A stretch of DNA of 64,000 nt, taken from positions 71,558,500 to 71,622,499 of the forward strand of contig CM054113.1 of NCBI GenBank assembly GCA_028673005.1. Reading direction: 5' to 3'. Within the stretch, counting starts at the first letter, position 1. The number at the start of each line of letters is the position of its first letter. The position numbers were made by a program, and so were the translations under genes. The notes beneath the pieces are model-generated. The model did no database searches, had not been told where the DNA came from, and worked only from the letters and a program-made list of their open reading frames with translations. Source of the DNA: Tanypteryx hageni (Eukaryota; Arthropoda; Insecta; Odonata; Petaluridae). Positions 47,986 to 60,359 of the stretch are shown piece after piece.

Positions 47986-48494
47986 GACCATTGTTTGTTT
48001 GCTTTCGGAGGAGGGTTGTAATTCCGTTTCATAAAAAGTGGCGATCAATCAGAAGGACGCTGTAAGGGTAATGACAAATTATCCGTGATGAATTGCAATT
48101 GAAAACATTCCGGCGTAGGAGGGTATTTTTCCGGAGGGGGGAAGGACAGTTTGACCGGTGGAATTAATAATTTTTCTTGAAGCGTTCCTATTGTCATTGA
48201 GGTTCTACGCTCGCGAATTAGTTTGGTTGGATATGTAGTTTTCCTCCATTGCATTTTTAAATGTTTCGTTGGGAAATGGATTCTTTTTGCCATAAAATTA
48301 TTCGTTGTTTGACTAAAAATCCGCTAATTTAAGCACTGGATGAAAGAATTTTAATTTCGGTGAAATTGAATTAATGATGTTTGTCCAAAATAACGTAAAC
48401 TAACATTTTGTTATTTATTTGTTCATAAACATCACCACCCAGCGGCCTTTAACGATTGACGATAACAAAGATAAGCATATACGATCATGCCTTT
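47986..48494. other. Unassigned DNA
   Basis: No gene or repeat recognised. Confidence 0.45.
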
Positions 48495-48550
48495 GACAAA
48501 ATTCGAACCCGCCACAATAGGTGTACACGCTAACCATTCCCTTACAACTC
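48495..48550 (-). repeat. tRNA-like SINE head remnant
   Basis: On the minus strand AATGGTTAGCGTGTACACC and then GTGGCGGGTTCGAATTTTG resemble A-box/D-arm and B-box/T-arm sequence of a tRNA-derived SINE. The last part is degenerate and no closing acceptor stem is seen, so it is not called as a tRNA gene. Confidence 0.45.
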
Positions 48551-49084
48551 TTAATAATATATTTTTTGTCCTTGTATTTTTTTATTTCCCGCGTTTCAAA
48601 TTTCTTTTAAATTTTCACTAACCTGTAATTGACATAAAATTCACGCCATAATATGGTAATTTGAACAAAATTGTACAAAGTCATGAAAACACAGTGAAAT
48701 TTGTTTCAATTTTGTTCAAATTACGCTCATTCCCTACTATAGTTGACGAATCACGTTCCACTTTTTCGGCTTTTGTTCTAAGAATGAACGCATGGTGAAA
48801 ACTTTGTCTGATTATGCTGGGTACTATTTCCGATGGATTTTAAATATTTGCATCGGCTTGCAAGCATATAAATGTAAATTATGGCCACCTCTTTGTAAAA
48901 ATGCGTTAGTAACGAACCAATTTTCAACGTTATCCCGTTTTTCAGCGATGGGCCAGGGGTCTCAACGCAAAACAAAATATCATGAAAAGTATAGATGCCA
49001 GTTTAGGGAAATTTTTATCATAGGTTTATGTTGAAGACGAACTACCATGTTCTTATTACATGAAATAGACATATCTCGGAAAGC
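48551..49084. other. Unassigned AT-rich DNA
   Basis: AAATTTGTTTCAATTTTGTT-type text occurs near 48660-48720. No gene recognised. Confidence 0.45.
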
Positions 49085-49128
49085 ACCGATTTTTACTTTC
49101 TCCATATATGGAGAAAGTAAAAATCGGT
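49085..49128. repeat. Perfect 44-nt palindrome at the start of R1 copy D
   Basis: The 22-nt left half (ACCGATTTTTACTTTCTCC followed by ATA) is followed immediately by its exact reverse complement, with no spacer. The left end of the R1 family (TTTTTACTTTCTCC) forms part of the left half. The other R1 copies have only a partial inverted match here (ACTTTCTCC, then GGGAAAGT or AGAGAAAGT). Confidence 0.95.
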
Positions 49129-49816
49129 ATAGGTATAATATAAAGCGATTTCATTAAAAAAATCGAATTCGAGATTTCAACGGAAATACATGTTTAAAGG
49201 TCCCTTGAACACGTTTTGACAATTTTCTCGATGATGTCTGTGTGTGTGACAGTCTGTCGGTCTGTCTGTATGTGATAAGATTTTTGTGGACGATCTAACT
49301 CAAAAACTAATAATCCGATCAGGATAAAATTTCATATTTACCATTTGTATTAGAAAGTCATGAACTGATTAGATTTCAGCTAAAATCGGTCGACCGGAAG
49401 TGGGTGTTTACTCTTGTCACATCCGTTTTTTGAAATATTTGCTTTAATAGTTGATGAATGTAAAAAAGTAATAGAATAAAAGTTGTAGGAAATTTAATTT
49501 TCTGCAAAATTTGTTTAAAAGATAATTTTAAAACTAATTTTTTAGCTGCCACCACCACACTACCTACCGGCGACTATTGTAAACATTGACGCTTAGTTAC
49601 GTCTTAGTAACGCTCCCTTTTATTTTCATAGCTGCTGGAGCTTCGTGGCTATATCCAATATCAGAAGGCTACGGTTTGAGTTTATTTCTGTTCTTTGTAA
49701 AGTCTTTAAACTTTTATCGAAGTTCATTAAAATATTTATAATCATTTAACCTATTTGGAATTTTTAGAAATATTACAGGTATGGATAAAGTCATGTGGTG
49801 GCCACATAAGATTTTT
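49089..49816 (+). repeat. Interspersed repeat family R1, copy D
   Basis: Collinear with copies A and B: TTTTTACTTTCTCC, ATCGAATTCGAGATTTCAAC, TCTCGATGATGTCTGTGTG, CTCAAAAACTAATAATCC, TCAGCTAAAATCGGTCGACC, TTTGCTTTAATAGTTG, GCTGCCACCACCACAC (49547-49562), CAATATCAGAAGGCTACGG and AAAGTCATGTGGTGGCCAC before AAGATTTTTT. It also has a short GTCTGTCGGTCTGTCTGTA run near 49253-49271 that the others lack. Non-coding. Confidence 0.8.
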
Positions 49817-52439
49817 TATTTTATTTCTGCAGATTATGCGAGACATCTTAATAATGGACAGCCGTTTTTTATATGAAAGATGCTGTTAAGCGAACAGTAG
49901 CGGGATTGTTCGATTTTTTTGTTGCAGTTAATTTATATGCAGATAATGAAATAAAGCTGATATTTGCTAATATTATCGAAAAAATCTCCAGAAATAAAAA
50001 CGTAATTTTTTCTGCCCGTAAGTTACTTTTTTAATTCCCTATATCGTTAATATCCAAGATTTGTTTTGAAAAATGTTACGAAATAGAGCCGAATTTACCG
50101 CCTCACCTGTTGGATGAAACATCAATTTTACCAGTGACACCCTTTCCCACCTACACTTAATGGCGGTAATATTTCCTGTCTTTTTAGGCCTTTCACGCTC
50201 CTTCACACAACCACCGCTCTTTCCGATTTTCTCTTTTCTCCTCCCCTCCTTCCGGTCGGGGGCGGCTGGAGATCGCGTGATCGCCCCCAGTGTCCGTGGG
50301 CTGATTGCTCGCACTCGATAGGAGGCACCAGAGGCGGGTCAGGCGGGGTATGGGGAGGGGGGGGAAGAAACCCCTTCGCCTCTTCTATTCCTTGCATCCG
50401 AGCACCGGGGGCCGTAAATTCTTGGCTTGAAGGAGGTGTAGGAGGAGGGGGAGGTCTCTAGAGGAGACGGAGGGAGGGAGTGACGTGGAAAGGAGGGGAA
50501 AGAGGGAATGAAGTATTTGATTCTTTCCTCTCCGTTTTTTATTGCCATTCATGGACTTCTCCCTGTGTGCAGTAATCTTGAGGTTGCCATCGCTCTGCCC
50601 CTAATCACCTTTCAGGTTCAGGCGTCAATACGTTTTTCTTTTGCTATTTTCCCTCTTCGCTGGAATGCGCAAATGTCACATTTTTATAAATTAGAAGATG
50701 CGAGGAGGATGCAATTCCAAGAATCCTTTTAGAAAGCAGCTTAATCCGAAATTTCAAAAGTTTTTGTCTGAATTTTAGTTGCATCATTCAGCCGTTGGTT
50801 CCTTACGAGTGAGAAATAGGTATGACGATGCCCAACAATATACGAGTATTCTCTCATTATAATGGTATCTGCCAATTATTTTTAATTTCTGATTATCATG
50901 CTTGCCTGAAAAAGCGCATTCGTCCTTATTTTTAAATGTTAGAATAGTACTGAATAACCTCTAAATGCATTAAAACAAATAATTTACAATTGTGTAGTAT
51001 TATGGTGCATAATTGCCAGTTAGTGTAACGATAAGTCTAATACACGGCTCTGTTTCACAGTAAAATTATCAAAATTAAGTGATGAAAGGATAAACGATTT
51101 CATGATTGGATTCGCCCGCCATTACATATGACGCACAATTGCGTTAACAATTAAGCATTTTTACGTACTTTAAATTTCTAACAATAAACGACGAAGTTGA
51201 CCTTTCATCAAATAACTGTGTCTTTATGAAGTATAACTCACGGCTTTGATAGCGTTGCATAGAAATTTTCGCATGGTGGCATATTTATTTCTAAACAAAA
51301 CTCCACACTTTAATTTTTAAACCCACCTGCGCAATTTAATTAAGGTCGATTTGGTTATTGTTTTCTTTTCTAAAATGTAAGGAATGCCAGGGTGAGTAAA
51401 GGAGACTTCTTTTTTCGATTCCGTATGAAAAAAAGCTGTTTAACCGGTGATGGTACAGCTATCTTTTATTTTACACGAGATATGAATCTTAAGAAGCCGT
51501 GGGGTCGCTGAAATTTATTATGTTATGTATTTTTTAGCCCAAATTTCTTCAAAATATCTAGTTATTTTTATAGCGGCATATAATATTTTTTGATCGAAGA
51601 TTTCGTTTTTATATCTCAATTCAGATTTTCGTAATTTCCCCAATACATCCATTAAGTTGACAGAGAAAAAGCATAATCATTATGGCAAGTTAAATGTTAA
51701 AAAATATGGATCTTCAAAAAATATTAAATTTGGAGTTTGAGGATATCAGTTAGCTTTTGTTTAATCGGATGAAGAAACAACACTATAAACCTTCTTCTCT
51801 GACGCCGTTTTGGAAAGGGACAATAGACAACAAAGGATGAAGGCGTTTCCGTCACATAAAATTTGCTGTGTAAATCAACTTCCCAGAAATCTGGATGTTA
51901 AGTGGGAGCTATTATTTTAATTTCTTATCAAATTATATGTATTAATAAGCCAGTAAAGGATGTTTTTCTCAGCTCATTAACTTGTATGGGTGATAGTTTT
52001 TCTGTGCCGGCTAGTGACGTAAGGAACACAGTCATAATAGAATCAGCCACACCTTTTCCGATTACGCGATATTTTGGTCGATTCAGGTGTTCGTTGCAAA
52101 GATTACTCTCCCTCTTTGATTCGACTGTCTGCGTGGGAGTGATATCACTCACTTTTATTACTGAAGGAAAAAACGAAAAGACAAAATATCCACACGTCGC
52201 CAGGAATCCGTGAAAAATAACTAGTAATAATTCGTGATTATAAAACACTTTGTTCCATTTGCAAAAGAAGAGATTCGAATATATATAGTATATATATACT
52301 TATATGTATTCCTCTGAAGTGAGAGATAAAGAGAAAACCGCATGAGTTATTAAGATCTGAAGTTTCTTTTTGAAAGCGATTAAAAGCCTGGGGGTGCCAA
52401 AATGCTCGGCGTCTGTACCGTTAACTCTTTTCGCTTTGA
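49817..52439. other. Unassigned DNA; GC-rich patch 50200-50520
   Basis: 50200-50520 is GC-rich with a CT-to-GA strand switch near 50330, and gives Pro/Ser-rich minus-strand frames. The sequence to 52430 is AT-rich. Overlapping opposite frames at 51902-52248 have mixed composition but no recognised motif. A TATATATA-type run sits near 52278-52300. Confidence 0.4.
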
Positions 52440-52680
52440 AGAATGGACCACCCAGAGGTAGGAGGGGCTCTTTGGTAGGTGGGAGGGGGAGAAGTAGTGG
52501 AGAAGAGGGAAAGGAGTGTTAAAAGGAAGGGAAAGAGGAGAAAAGAGGAGAGAAAGGGAAGAAAGAGGAAGAGAGTTTGGAAAGGAAGAATGCGATGCTC
52601 GGAGGAGGAGATGGGAGAATGCGTACGCCTATCCCGAGGGTAGGTAGAGATGGAGAAAGGTGAGAGAGGGTTTCATCCCT
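52440..52680. repeat. Purine-rich (GA) tract
   Basis: GA-dominated + strand, densest at 52490-52590. Confidence 0.65.
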
Positions 52681-53929
52681 CGTCGCCCAAACTCCTGACC
52701 TCCCGTTCTGATCTCGTTGGTCCGTTCATGTTGCCATCACAGGTGTTTTGTTGTAGAGCTTTAAGTATTTTGTATAATTAAGGTGAATTGCCTTTCTTTT
52801 CCGACTCGAGAACCTTATTGACACGATGCTACAGATTTAACCGAGCAACGATATAACTTATTTGGATTTGTAAACTTATATGAAAATGTTAGTATTAAGG
52901 TTCGTGTTAGAGTATATCTAACCTCTTTAGTGAAAACTTCACTTTACCTAAATTTTCATTATATATAATACCGAAGTTTATAATAGCAACCTATATTTTC
53001 GCAGGAGGAATGAAGTATATTTCTTATAAACATTTGTTTTGTATTAGCCGATTCGCACAGAATCGAGATTTTACGGTAGACATACAGCTTTAAGTTAAAA
53101 TTATATAAACCTCAATATTACGCAGTTTCAGGTTTTCTACGTATATTTGTCATGTACGTGAATGTGAAGTAATATTACTTTTTTCTAGTATATGAATTCA
53201 AATCTTACTTTCCAAATTTCGTATCCCAATTCTTATTGATAGCACTTTTCTAATTCGTTATTATTCTAATGCATTAAATAAAAGTTAGTTCGTTATAGTC
53301 GTAGTTGTTTTAGTAATATTTATCGGTTTTATTTCTAAACGTAGATGTACGTTCTGAAATTGGTGGTTCCTTATTGATAAACATTTTGGTAAATACATTA
53401 GAAGTTTCTCCTTTCATTGGTGCTTAATTTGGATGTTAATACCTCTGAATATTGGGTCATGTATTCGTGTTTTCGTTCATTAGCGAAAAAGATGAACTTT
53501 CTGTTAAAAACATAAGCAGTTCTTGTTAACGTAACAAGGTCTTTACACGGCCAATCAGCGTGTGGTTGGAAGAAGGCAATATAAGATGCATGACAAACTT
53601 ATGCTTACTACATTCCAATTTTATATCGATTGCCTCGTATTTACAGAGCTAAGTGTCCTGCTTTTCTGTCCCAAATGGACATCTATTGGGTACTCAATTC
53701 TATTTAGCACTTTCCCTTTTTTTAATAAGCTCTTACTTTATTAGGATCTGACGAAGCTTCTCATTCTTGGGTCACTTCTCGTATGTACTTTATTTATATC
53801 TATAATAGCCATGTTTACTTTAAAACGCATTGGTCACCGTTGCCTCACGCATTGTTGTTATTATTATTTCTCTTTTGTATGTAGGCCTGATTTACCGTAA
53901 GAAGTGGCTCGATAGTTCCGATAAAGGCG
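52681..53929. other. Unassigned AT-rich DNA
   Basis: No gene or repeat recognised. Confidence 0.45.
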
Positions 53930-54200
53930 GTTTTTCCATTTCCCTCGACCTCTTCACCCGCCTCTCCCTCCCTTTTCCCACCTTTTCTCCCCCCTCCCCT
54001 CTCCCTTGGGCCTTTTTTCCCTTCCCGGCAAACACCTCAGCGGCGGCGGTCGAAGAAAACGGCCCCCGTCCGGTTGCAGGTGTATTGCCAACTCCCACTC
54101 TTCCACCTTCCACACCCACATACGCCTCCATCCAGAACCTCCTCTCTCTTTCTCTCCCTCTCGCCTTCCACCCCTCTTCCCCACCCGCGATGACGTCATC
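53930..54200. repeat. Pyrimidine-rich (CT) tract
   Basis: CT-rich on the + strand, with a GC-rich CGGCGGCGG inset near 54040. A 153-codon + strand frame (53830-54291) and a 116-codon minus frame (53892-54242) overlap here. Both are low complexity (Ser/Pro/Leu against Gly/Arg/Glu) and are attributed to the skew. Confidence 0.6.
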
Positions 54201-55299
54201 AACCCTGCTGCACGAAAGGGATCCTTTCACAGCCTCCAGCATCGTGAGCCGAGAGCATTTCCGCGTGTTTCCTTTATTTTTATTTTTTTGAACCTAGCGA
54301 GTCATCAAAAGAGTGGCGGATGACAAATGGCGATCGAAAATCGGTATCGATGCGCGGTGGTAATGGCAATACGTGTTGAAATCACGAGGTCTTCATACAC
54401 CCCCGTAAAAAGGATTGAAATATCATGAGGTTGCGCTTTCTCGTCCACTCTTTCCGGATCGGTTTTCGCCGTCACGTCGCAACGTTTACTAATTTTAAAC
54501 GCGTATTTTAATGTTAACTCTTTGTATCCAACAAACTTACACGAATGAGAGGTGGAGCATTTCGTGTGACTTCTCTATGGTCGATAATATTCGTTTAAAA
54601 TGACTCGGTAAGCTATTCTTATATCAATGTTTAAATATTTAATATCTAACTCCTGATGGTAAATGTAAGTAAAAAATATTGTTATATTTGTAAGTTTCCT
54701 TCTTGAAGTTGAATTAAAGCCAAACACATGACGTGACTGGCTACATGAAATTTTATGATAATAGCTCGAGATTCGTTTTTTAAATTTCTATTCCACATGA
54801 ATGATTAATGGAAATCATGAAAATTGAAATACATAATCTAAAAAATCGCAGTAGAATTAAACGAAGAACTCATTTTTTTGTTTATCACTTCCCAAAATCT
54901 CTGAAGGAAGAACTTGAAACCAACCGCTATCTACCAGATTCCGAAGATAAGAACGAATAACTCGTCAGATTACGGAGCTACTTATGATAATTTAAGTCAA
55001 TTCATTTCGCTAGGTCTGAATGTTTAATCGCTGTTCAAAAAAATAAATCGCCATTTCCGCTCGGTAGCAAACTGACCGCTTGGATTTTCGACCCGTCTTT
55101 TCTTCTCCTCCTCCTTGGCTGGAGGGCAAGAGGAAGAAGGTATTTGCGAGCAATGAGAAAGGAAGGCGGATTTTTATTAAAGGTGTCGGTGGGAGAATCG
55201 GTGGTGAGGTGAGGGAGGATGGAAAGAGGAGGAGATGCAAACACTCTGCCTGCTGAACTCTCGCCCAAAGCTTCTTTTATTCGCGTTCCGAGAACAATT
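54201..55299. other. Unassigned DNA
   Basis: Mixed, AT-rich after 54490. A purine-rich patch lies at 55120-55240. No gene recognised. Confidence 0.4.
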
Positions 55300-55309
55300 G
55301 ATGGGACTC

Positions 55310-55680
55310 TTCACCTTGAACCTCGCCGAACCTCCCCTCCCTCCTCCACCCCTCCTCATCTCCCCCACCCTTTTTACTTGTACCTCGAGGCGCATTGCTG
55401 CGAACCTCCTTTCCATCCTAACCCTCACCTCGGCAAAGCCCCAACCCCCATCACCCAATCCCTTTTATCCCTTCCCAACCTCCCATCTCTTCATCATGTA
55501 TACTTCCTTCTATAGTATACTGCCTTCTCCTCCCACATCTTTGTTTTTTATACGACCCTCTCTCTCCCTCTCTTTCTTTCTCTCTCGCAACACCTGACTC
55601 CCAGAAACCTCTTCACTTGTTGCTGCTAATGTTGAAGATTCTCTCTCTTCCTCTCTCCGTCCCCCTCCCTCTCTCTCACT
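55310..55680. repeat. Pyrimidine-rich (CT) tract
   Basis: Long CT-rich block. Overlapping + strand frames of 98 and 120 codons (55219-55597) are Pro/Ser/Leu-rich low complexity. Confidence 0.65.
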
Positions 55681-56944
55681 AGCGCGGTGGGCGTGTTTTG
55701 GGCAAAATATGCTTTTTCTATCTGTTAATGCGATCGTAGGTTTTGTTAGTTGTTTTTATCCGACCGCCATAAACAGTAACCATCTTATGTTAATAATGCA
55801 TTGTGTGGATAAATGTTTTTTTCTCTATCTCTTCCTCTCCGTTCGTGTACTCGAAGGCTTGGGAGCAGCGATTCGGACGGAAATTACTTTCGCCAACTGT
55901 TGTTGTCTGATCGCTTGATTTCTTTTCGAATTCCTGCCTCTGAAAAATTCTCTCCAGTTGATAACCTAATCTATAAAAAAATATCATGCAGTTTTCTCGA
56001 TATGGAATGGAATTTTTTTAGCTCTTAACTTCCACTCCAATTTTATGCTCGAGTAAATCGATGTAGACTAATTTTTTTGCGTTTTATCTATTTATAGCTG
56101 TATCTTCTTATCGAAGAAAAATCGTATAAAATTTATATGCATGACTGTAATATCTTTGAAACATTAAGGCGTATGAAAATTATATTATTCGCACTAGTGA
56201 ACCGAGTAAAAATGACGTGCATCACGTCGGGTGTGAGCATCATACTGATGTCACTTTTTTCCTACGATCTTCATGGCGGCGGAGGTGGTCATGGATTATT
56301 TTGAGCATTCTTTTGGTAGAGACAGTTGAAAATGGCGAGGTATGTTTCTCAGCAATTACCATCCCGACAATGACACACCTTTAGAAACAATGGCCGTCTC
56401 CAGTTGCCCAAAGCGGAACTAACCGAATGAAAGATTGTTCGTGATTTTACCGCTACGTGACCTACCTCGTTTTGATAAACAATTTTTTAGTGCGTTGCTA
56501 TGCACTCGTTTCATCTTTTACTTTTTCTTGCCCACCAAGATTGCATTTTATTGTCGAATATATTATAACATTTGGGATATTATATCGTTGTCTATGAAAT
56601 AATTTTTTAAGATCAAAGTTTAAAAAAATATTTATTCAGCTTAGCTAATTTGATTGATTATACACGGCTAAATGTAAGTGAAAATGTTTACCAAACACCT
56701 ATAAAATTTGATCATGTGAGAACCTGAATTGGGTGCGTATCGCTAGTGAAAGAACGTAGCCTTTAACGAACGCATGATTTATTTTCTTTAGCTCTAAAGT
56801 TTGCTTAACGTTGCCTTTTCCAAAATCGCATCCCTCGCGTTCCGTTAAGGACCACTGTATTCCATCCATGATTGTAATTATTTTTCTAGCAGCAGCGTTT
56901 TTACCCAACCTTTCCCAAACGATAATCTATAATTCTCTTTTCAT
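55681..56944. other. Unassigned DNA
   Basis: No gene recognised. 56200-56480 is GC-richer and contains ATGGCGGCGG and AAAATGGCG motifs. Confidence 0.4.
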
Positions 56945-57230
56945 TGATCTTTTCCTCTTCAAATCTCTCCAGCCGGATTCCGCCACCCTGCTTTCTTTTT
57001 CTCCCTTATTCTCGCTCTTATCTTCCATTTTCTTTTCCTTCGCCCTTTTTCTTTTTCCCCCTTCGCACTTTATCCTGTATCCTCGATCTACCAGTTTCAT
57101 CCTCTCATTCCGTGTCTACCGCCTTCCTCGTCTCCTCCGTTTCATCCATAATCTTAACTTTCCTTATTTTTCTTTTTATGGCTCTCCCATCTTCTTTTCT
57201 CCCTTTTCTCTCTTTCTCAGAATTCATTCG
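56945..57230. repeat. Pyrimidine-rich (CT) tract
   Basis: CT-dominated + strand. Frames of 143 and 117 codons (56811-57297) are Phe/Leu/Ser-rich in line with the skew. Confidence 0.65.
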
Positions 57231-57789
57231 TTCTGTTGTTGACAAAGGGGAGAAGGTTATTCTTGTGAGACAGAGGTCTGATGTGATTAGTATATAGGTA
57301 TGAATCTGGAGATAAATAAACGAACGAACATTCAAAATGAATGCCTTCTTCAGTAGAAAATGGAAATTTAATTCATTCTGAGCAGCAGAATAGAGGCACA
57401 CTTTAATTAATTAGTTATATTTTCTAATTTTTAAGTTATCAGTTATCATTTTAAGAGTACGTTTTTATGACTGATGCGTATTTATAATTAAGACGCAGTT
57501 CGGTAGCGTTTAAGTAGTAGCAGACGTCAATTTGCCTTTCTCTCGACTGTAAAATTAACATCTCAATGGATTTACGCCGCTCACAGGCTTCCCAGAATAT
57601 TTAGCGGAACGTGTTTTTATCTTCAGCTTCAGCGTCGAAAGTTTTTTCGTTATTCCCACGAAAAGCTTGAGGAAAATTTGCGATAATTTCATATTTTTGA
57701 ATTTTTGAGTGAAGCGTTTTTACAGCTTTTCCCTTCACAAGAACCGATGTTACATGGCGATAAAAGTGAAGTCTCGCAAGCGCGCGTTA
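57231..57789. other. Unassigned DNA
   Basis: No gene or repeat recognised. Confidence 0.4.
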
Positions 57790-57855
57790 TCGTTCCCACG
57801 TGGAGGCTCGAACCCGCCCACGATTTAAGCTCAGCGCTCTTCTCACTCGTTCATG
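57790..57855 (-). repeat. tRNA-like fragment (SINE head or tRNA fossil)
   Basis: On the minus strand GAGAAGAGCGCTGAGC, TTAAATCGTGG and GCGGGTTCGAGCC follow one another, like anticodon-arm and B-box/T-arm text of a tRNA. The T stem pairs over four bases only and I found no matching acceptor stem, so a working tRNA is unlikely. Confidence 0.35.
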
Positions 57856-57879
57856 AATCGTCGATGTCTCAGGATATAG

Positions 57880-59480
57880 GATGTGCGTAGATAAAGAAAG
57901 GATGAGAGAAGGAATTAGAGAAAAGAAAGGACGGGGATGTGAAAAGTTTGGTGAAGTAGAAAGATCAATTGCGAGCGAAAGTGCGGAAAGAAATATAAAT
58001 CTGTTGGAATTAAAAGTGTCGATGATGATGAAAATTAGGAAGGAAACTAATAAAAATAAGGAATAAAGAGGAAACAAATGCATGCCCAGAGATGTGCAAT
58101 CGAACCCTTGTAACTCGAATTTACCATTTTACTGTAAACTTTCGTTTACGTTCGAAAGCTCGAAGTTTCGATGGATGGAACAGTTTTCGACTTGACTTCA
58201 GGTGCGAGGTTTCGGCATACGGTTGTGTATAAAGATATCAGAATTTTTCGTTGTATTCAAGATATAAAGTCGTTCAAACTCATCTGGCATATAATAAAAA
58301 CAACATAAAGTAATCGAGTTTGGAGAGTGAAGGAAATGGGGTCTCTCGGAAATGAATAAGAAAAAATCTAGAGCAAAACGGATTAAATTGTCTCACATTT
58401 TTGTACCTCAAGTGTTACAAAAAATTAACGTAAGAGTAAGCAGATGAGAGAAAAAAGATTTATCGGGAGGGAGTAATCAAGAAAGAGATAAAAAATCTGT
58501 CTCATTTGATCGCGTATTTCAAAGAAGTATGGAATATAAAAAGGCAATGAGATTCTGAAGAACCGGAGATAATGACGAGTAAAATGTAAAGAGAAGAAGA
58601 AAAGTGTTTGAAAAGTATAGGAAAGCGTAGCAGAGAGAAAAAAAATAGAGTTACTAAAATAACATATGATGTTGATGTGAGGAACTTGGAAGTAAGAATT
58701 ATCCTTGCTGAAGCAATAGATTGTGAGGAATTATCTCAAAATTTTGAATATGGCTTCAAAATATCCTCTAAGAATTTCTGAACTTCAAACATTACCTCCT
58801 CTTGCGAAGAAATTTGTATTTTCGGAAAACACATAATGCTCGAATAATAACGTTTTTTCCAAAATCTACTCTTCACAAAAGTGGGATTTCTTAAAGTATC
58901 TAAAACCCCTTAGGAATTTTATGAGCATGGACGTAGAATGGACGGACGGATGGTGAAACTGGGATAAAGACACACGAAGCGATAACATAAGCACCCTTTC
59001 GTTTTTAAGAAAATGCGTAAAAAATGTAAAACAGCAACGGGGAAGCAATCGTCTTTAGATTAGATATTATACAGTTTTATGGCCATGGCCGATGGAAAGG
59101 AGCGAGGGAATGGGAAATAATCAGGAAATATGTTTAAAAAGGAGAATGGGATAAGTAGAAGATTGAGAAAACAGGATAGTGTAATAGGGTCGTCGGGAAA
59201 GATAGAGAGGTGAGTGAGAACGAGTGAAAAAAGAGATAGCGGTTCGATACTAACTAATGTTGTTACTGTGGAAAAAGGGCTCGAATGCGTGGGAAGGGAT
59301 TGGGTCGAAGGTGGGTGGCATGGGTGGGGTGGGAGAATGGGCTTCCTGGGTAGATGGAGTGGGGGAGGGGGGATCGAGGACTAGGAAAGGGAGAGGAAGA
59401 AAAGGAGACCGAATGCTAAAGTGGTCGAATGCATAACGGTGAAAGAGAGAAAAAATCGGGAAGGTTAAAAAAAAATAAAT
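57880..59480. repeat. Intermittently purine-rich region
   Basis: A-and-G-rich + strand at 57885-58080, 58320-58640 and most strongly 59090-59475, with AT-rich or mixed sequence between them. Frames at 57787-58083 and 59250-59543 on the minus strand are Ser/Leu/Pro/Phe-rich and compositional. Confidence 0.5.
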
Positions 59481-60359
59481 AAAATCAAATCGGAATGCGC
59501 GACACAGCGTGAGAACCTTGAGTAACTCACGTGAAAAAAACAAATGACGAGAGACTCCCTCGCTCGATCTCCAATCGACGAAACCGACGGTCTCGTTTTC
59601 TGTTTACCTCTCACCGGATGCGTCATTTCCCTTTAAAACTGCTTCTTCCCTCTCTCTCTCGCGTGCATTTGCGTTTTCGGGAAAGTCAATGATTTAGAAA
59701 TTAGGGCTCCATTTTGGCGTAGTGCATTTTTTTCGCAATTTCCGGCCACTTTTCCGAGCATTTCGAATGGATGATTGTTAAGTAATCGCCAGGGAAGGCG
59801 ACCATGTCTTTTTTGGCTGGAACGTTCTCCAGAAGTTAATATCATCAAAAAGCATACCGGATGCTAATATTTAATAATTCCATAGTGTTGTTACTCTTAT
59901 TTTGAATACAAGTTCTACCTAATGAACACTTGTGGGGCTTTAAATTTCAATTCTCTCTCAGAATCTAATTAGACCAATTAGGAGAAAACGTTTAATCACT
60001 ACTGCAAAATCATATTACAAAGGGCGAAACCAGTGTTTTAGCGGAACAATTATTTCGGGATTTGTCTGGCCTGATAATTAAATTTATCCTCTCGACTGAG
60101 TTCCGTAGAGAGAAAAGTGTAAACATGAAAAGGGAAAAATTGGGAAAAATTTTAAGTATGCTTCCACGAATCGAGCCCTTCAAATTTATCATGGATGCTT
60201 TTCATTTACAATCAAAACATCGCGTAGGAAGCTACATTTCGTTTAATTATTTCCCTATATCTGCAAGAGCATAATTCTTAAATTTAAATTTAGGTATTCT
60301 CATTTATAAGAATCAGAATTTGATGAGAATTATATTTTGCATCGAAAACGATTCATCTT
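59481..60359. other. Unassigned DNA
   Basis: No gene or repeat recognised. Confidence 0.4.

Noticed and set aside
53830..54291. 153-codon + strand frame with a hydrophobic start
   Set aside because: The hydrophobic start is short and the rest is Pro/Ser/Leu low complexity in a CT tract with an overlapping frame on the other strand.
56811..57297. 143- and 117-codon frames that look like membrane proteins
   Set aside because: Phe/Leu/Ser enrichment is expected from TTC/CTT/TCT codons in a CT tract; two overlapping frames look equally membrane-like.
57790..57855. Functional tRNA gene
   Set aside because: Anticodon- and T-arm-like text is present, but the T stem is weak and no acceptor stem closes.
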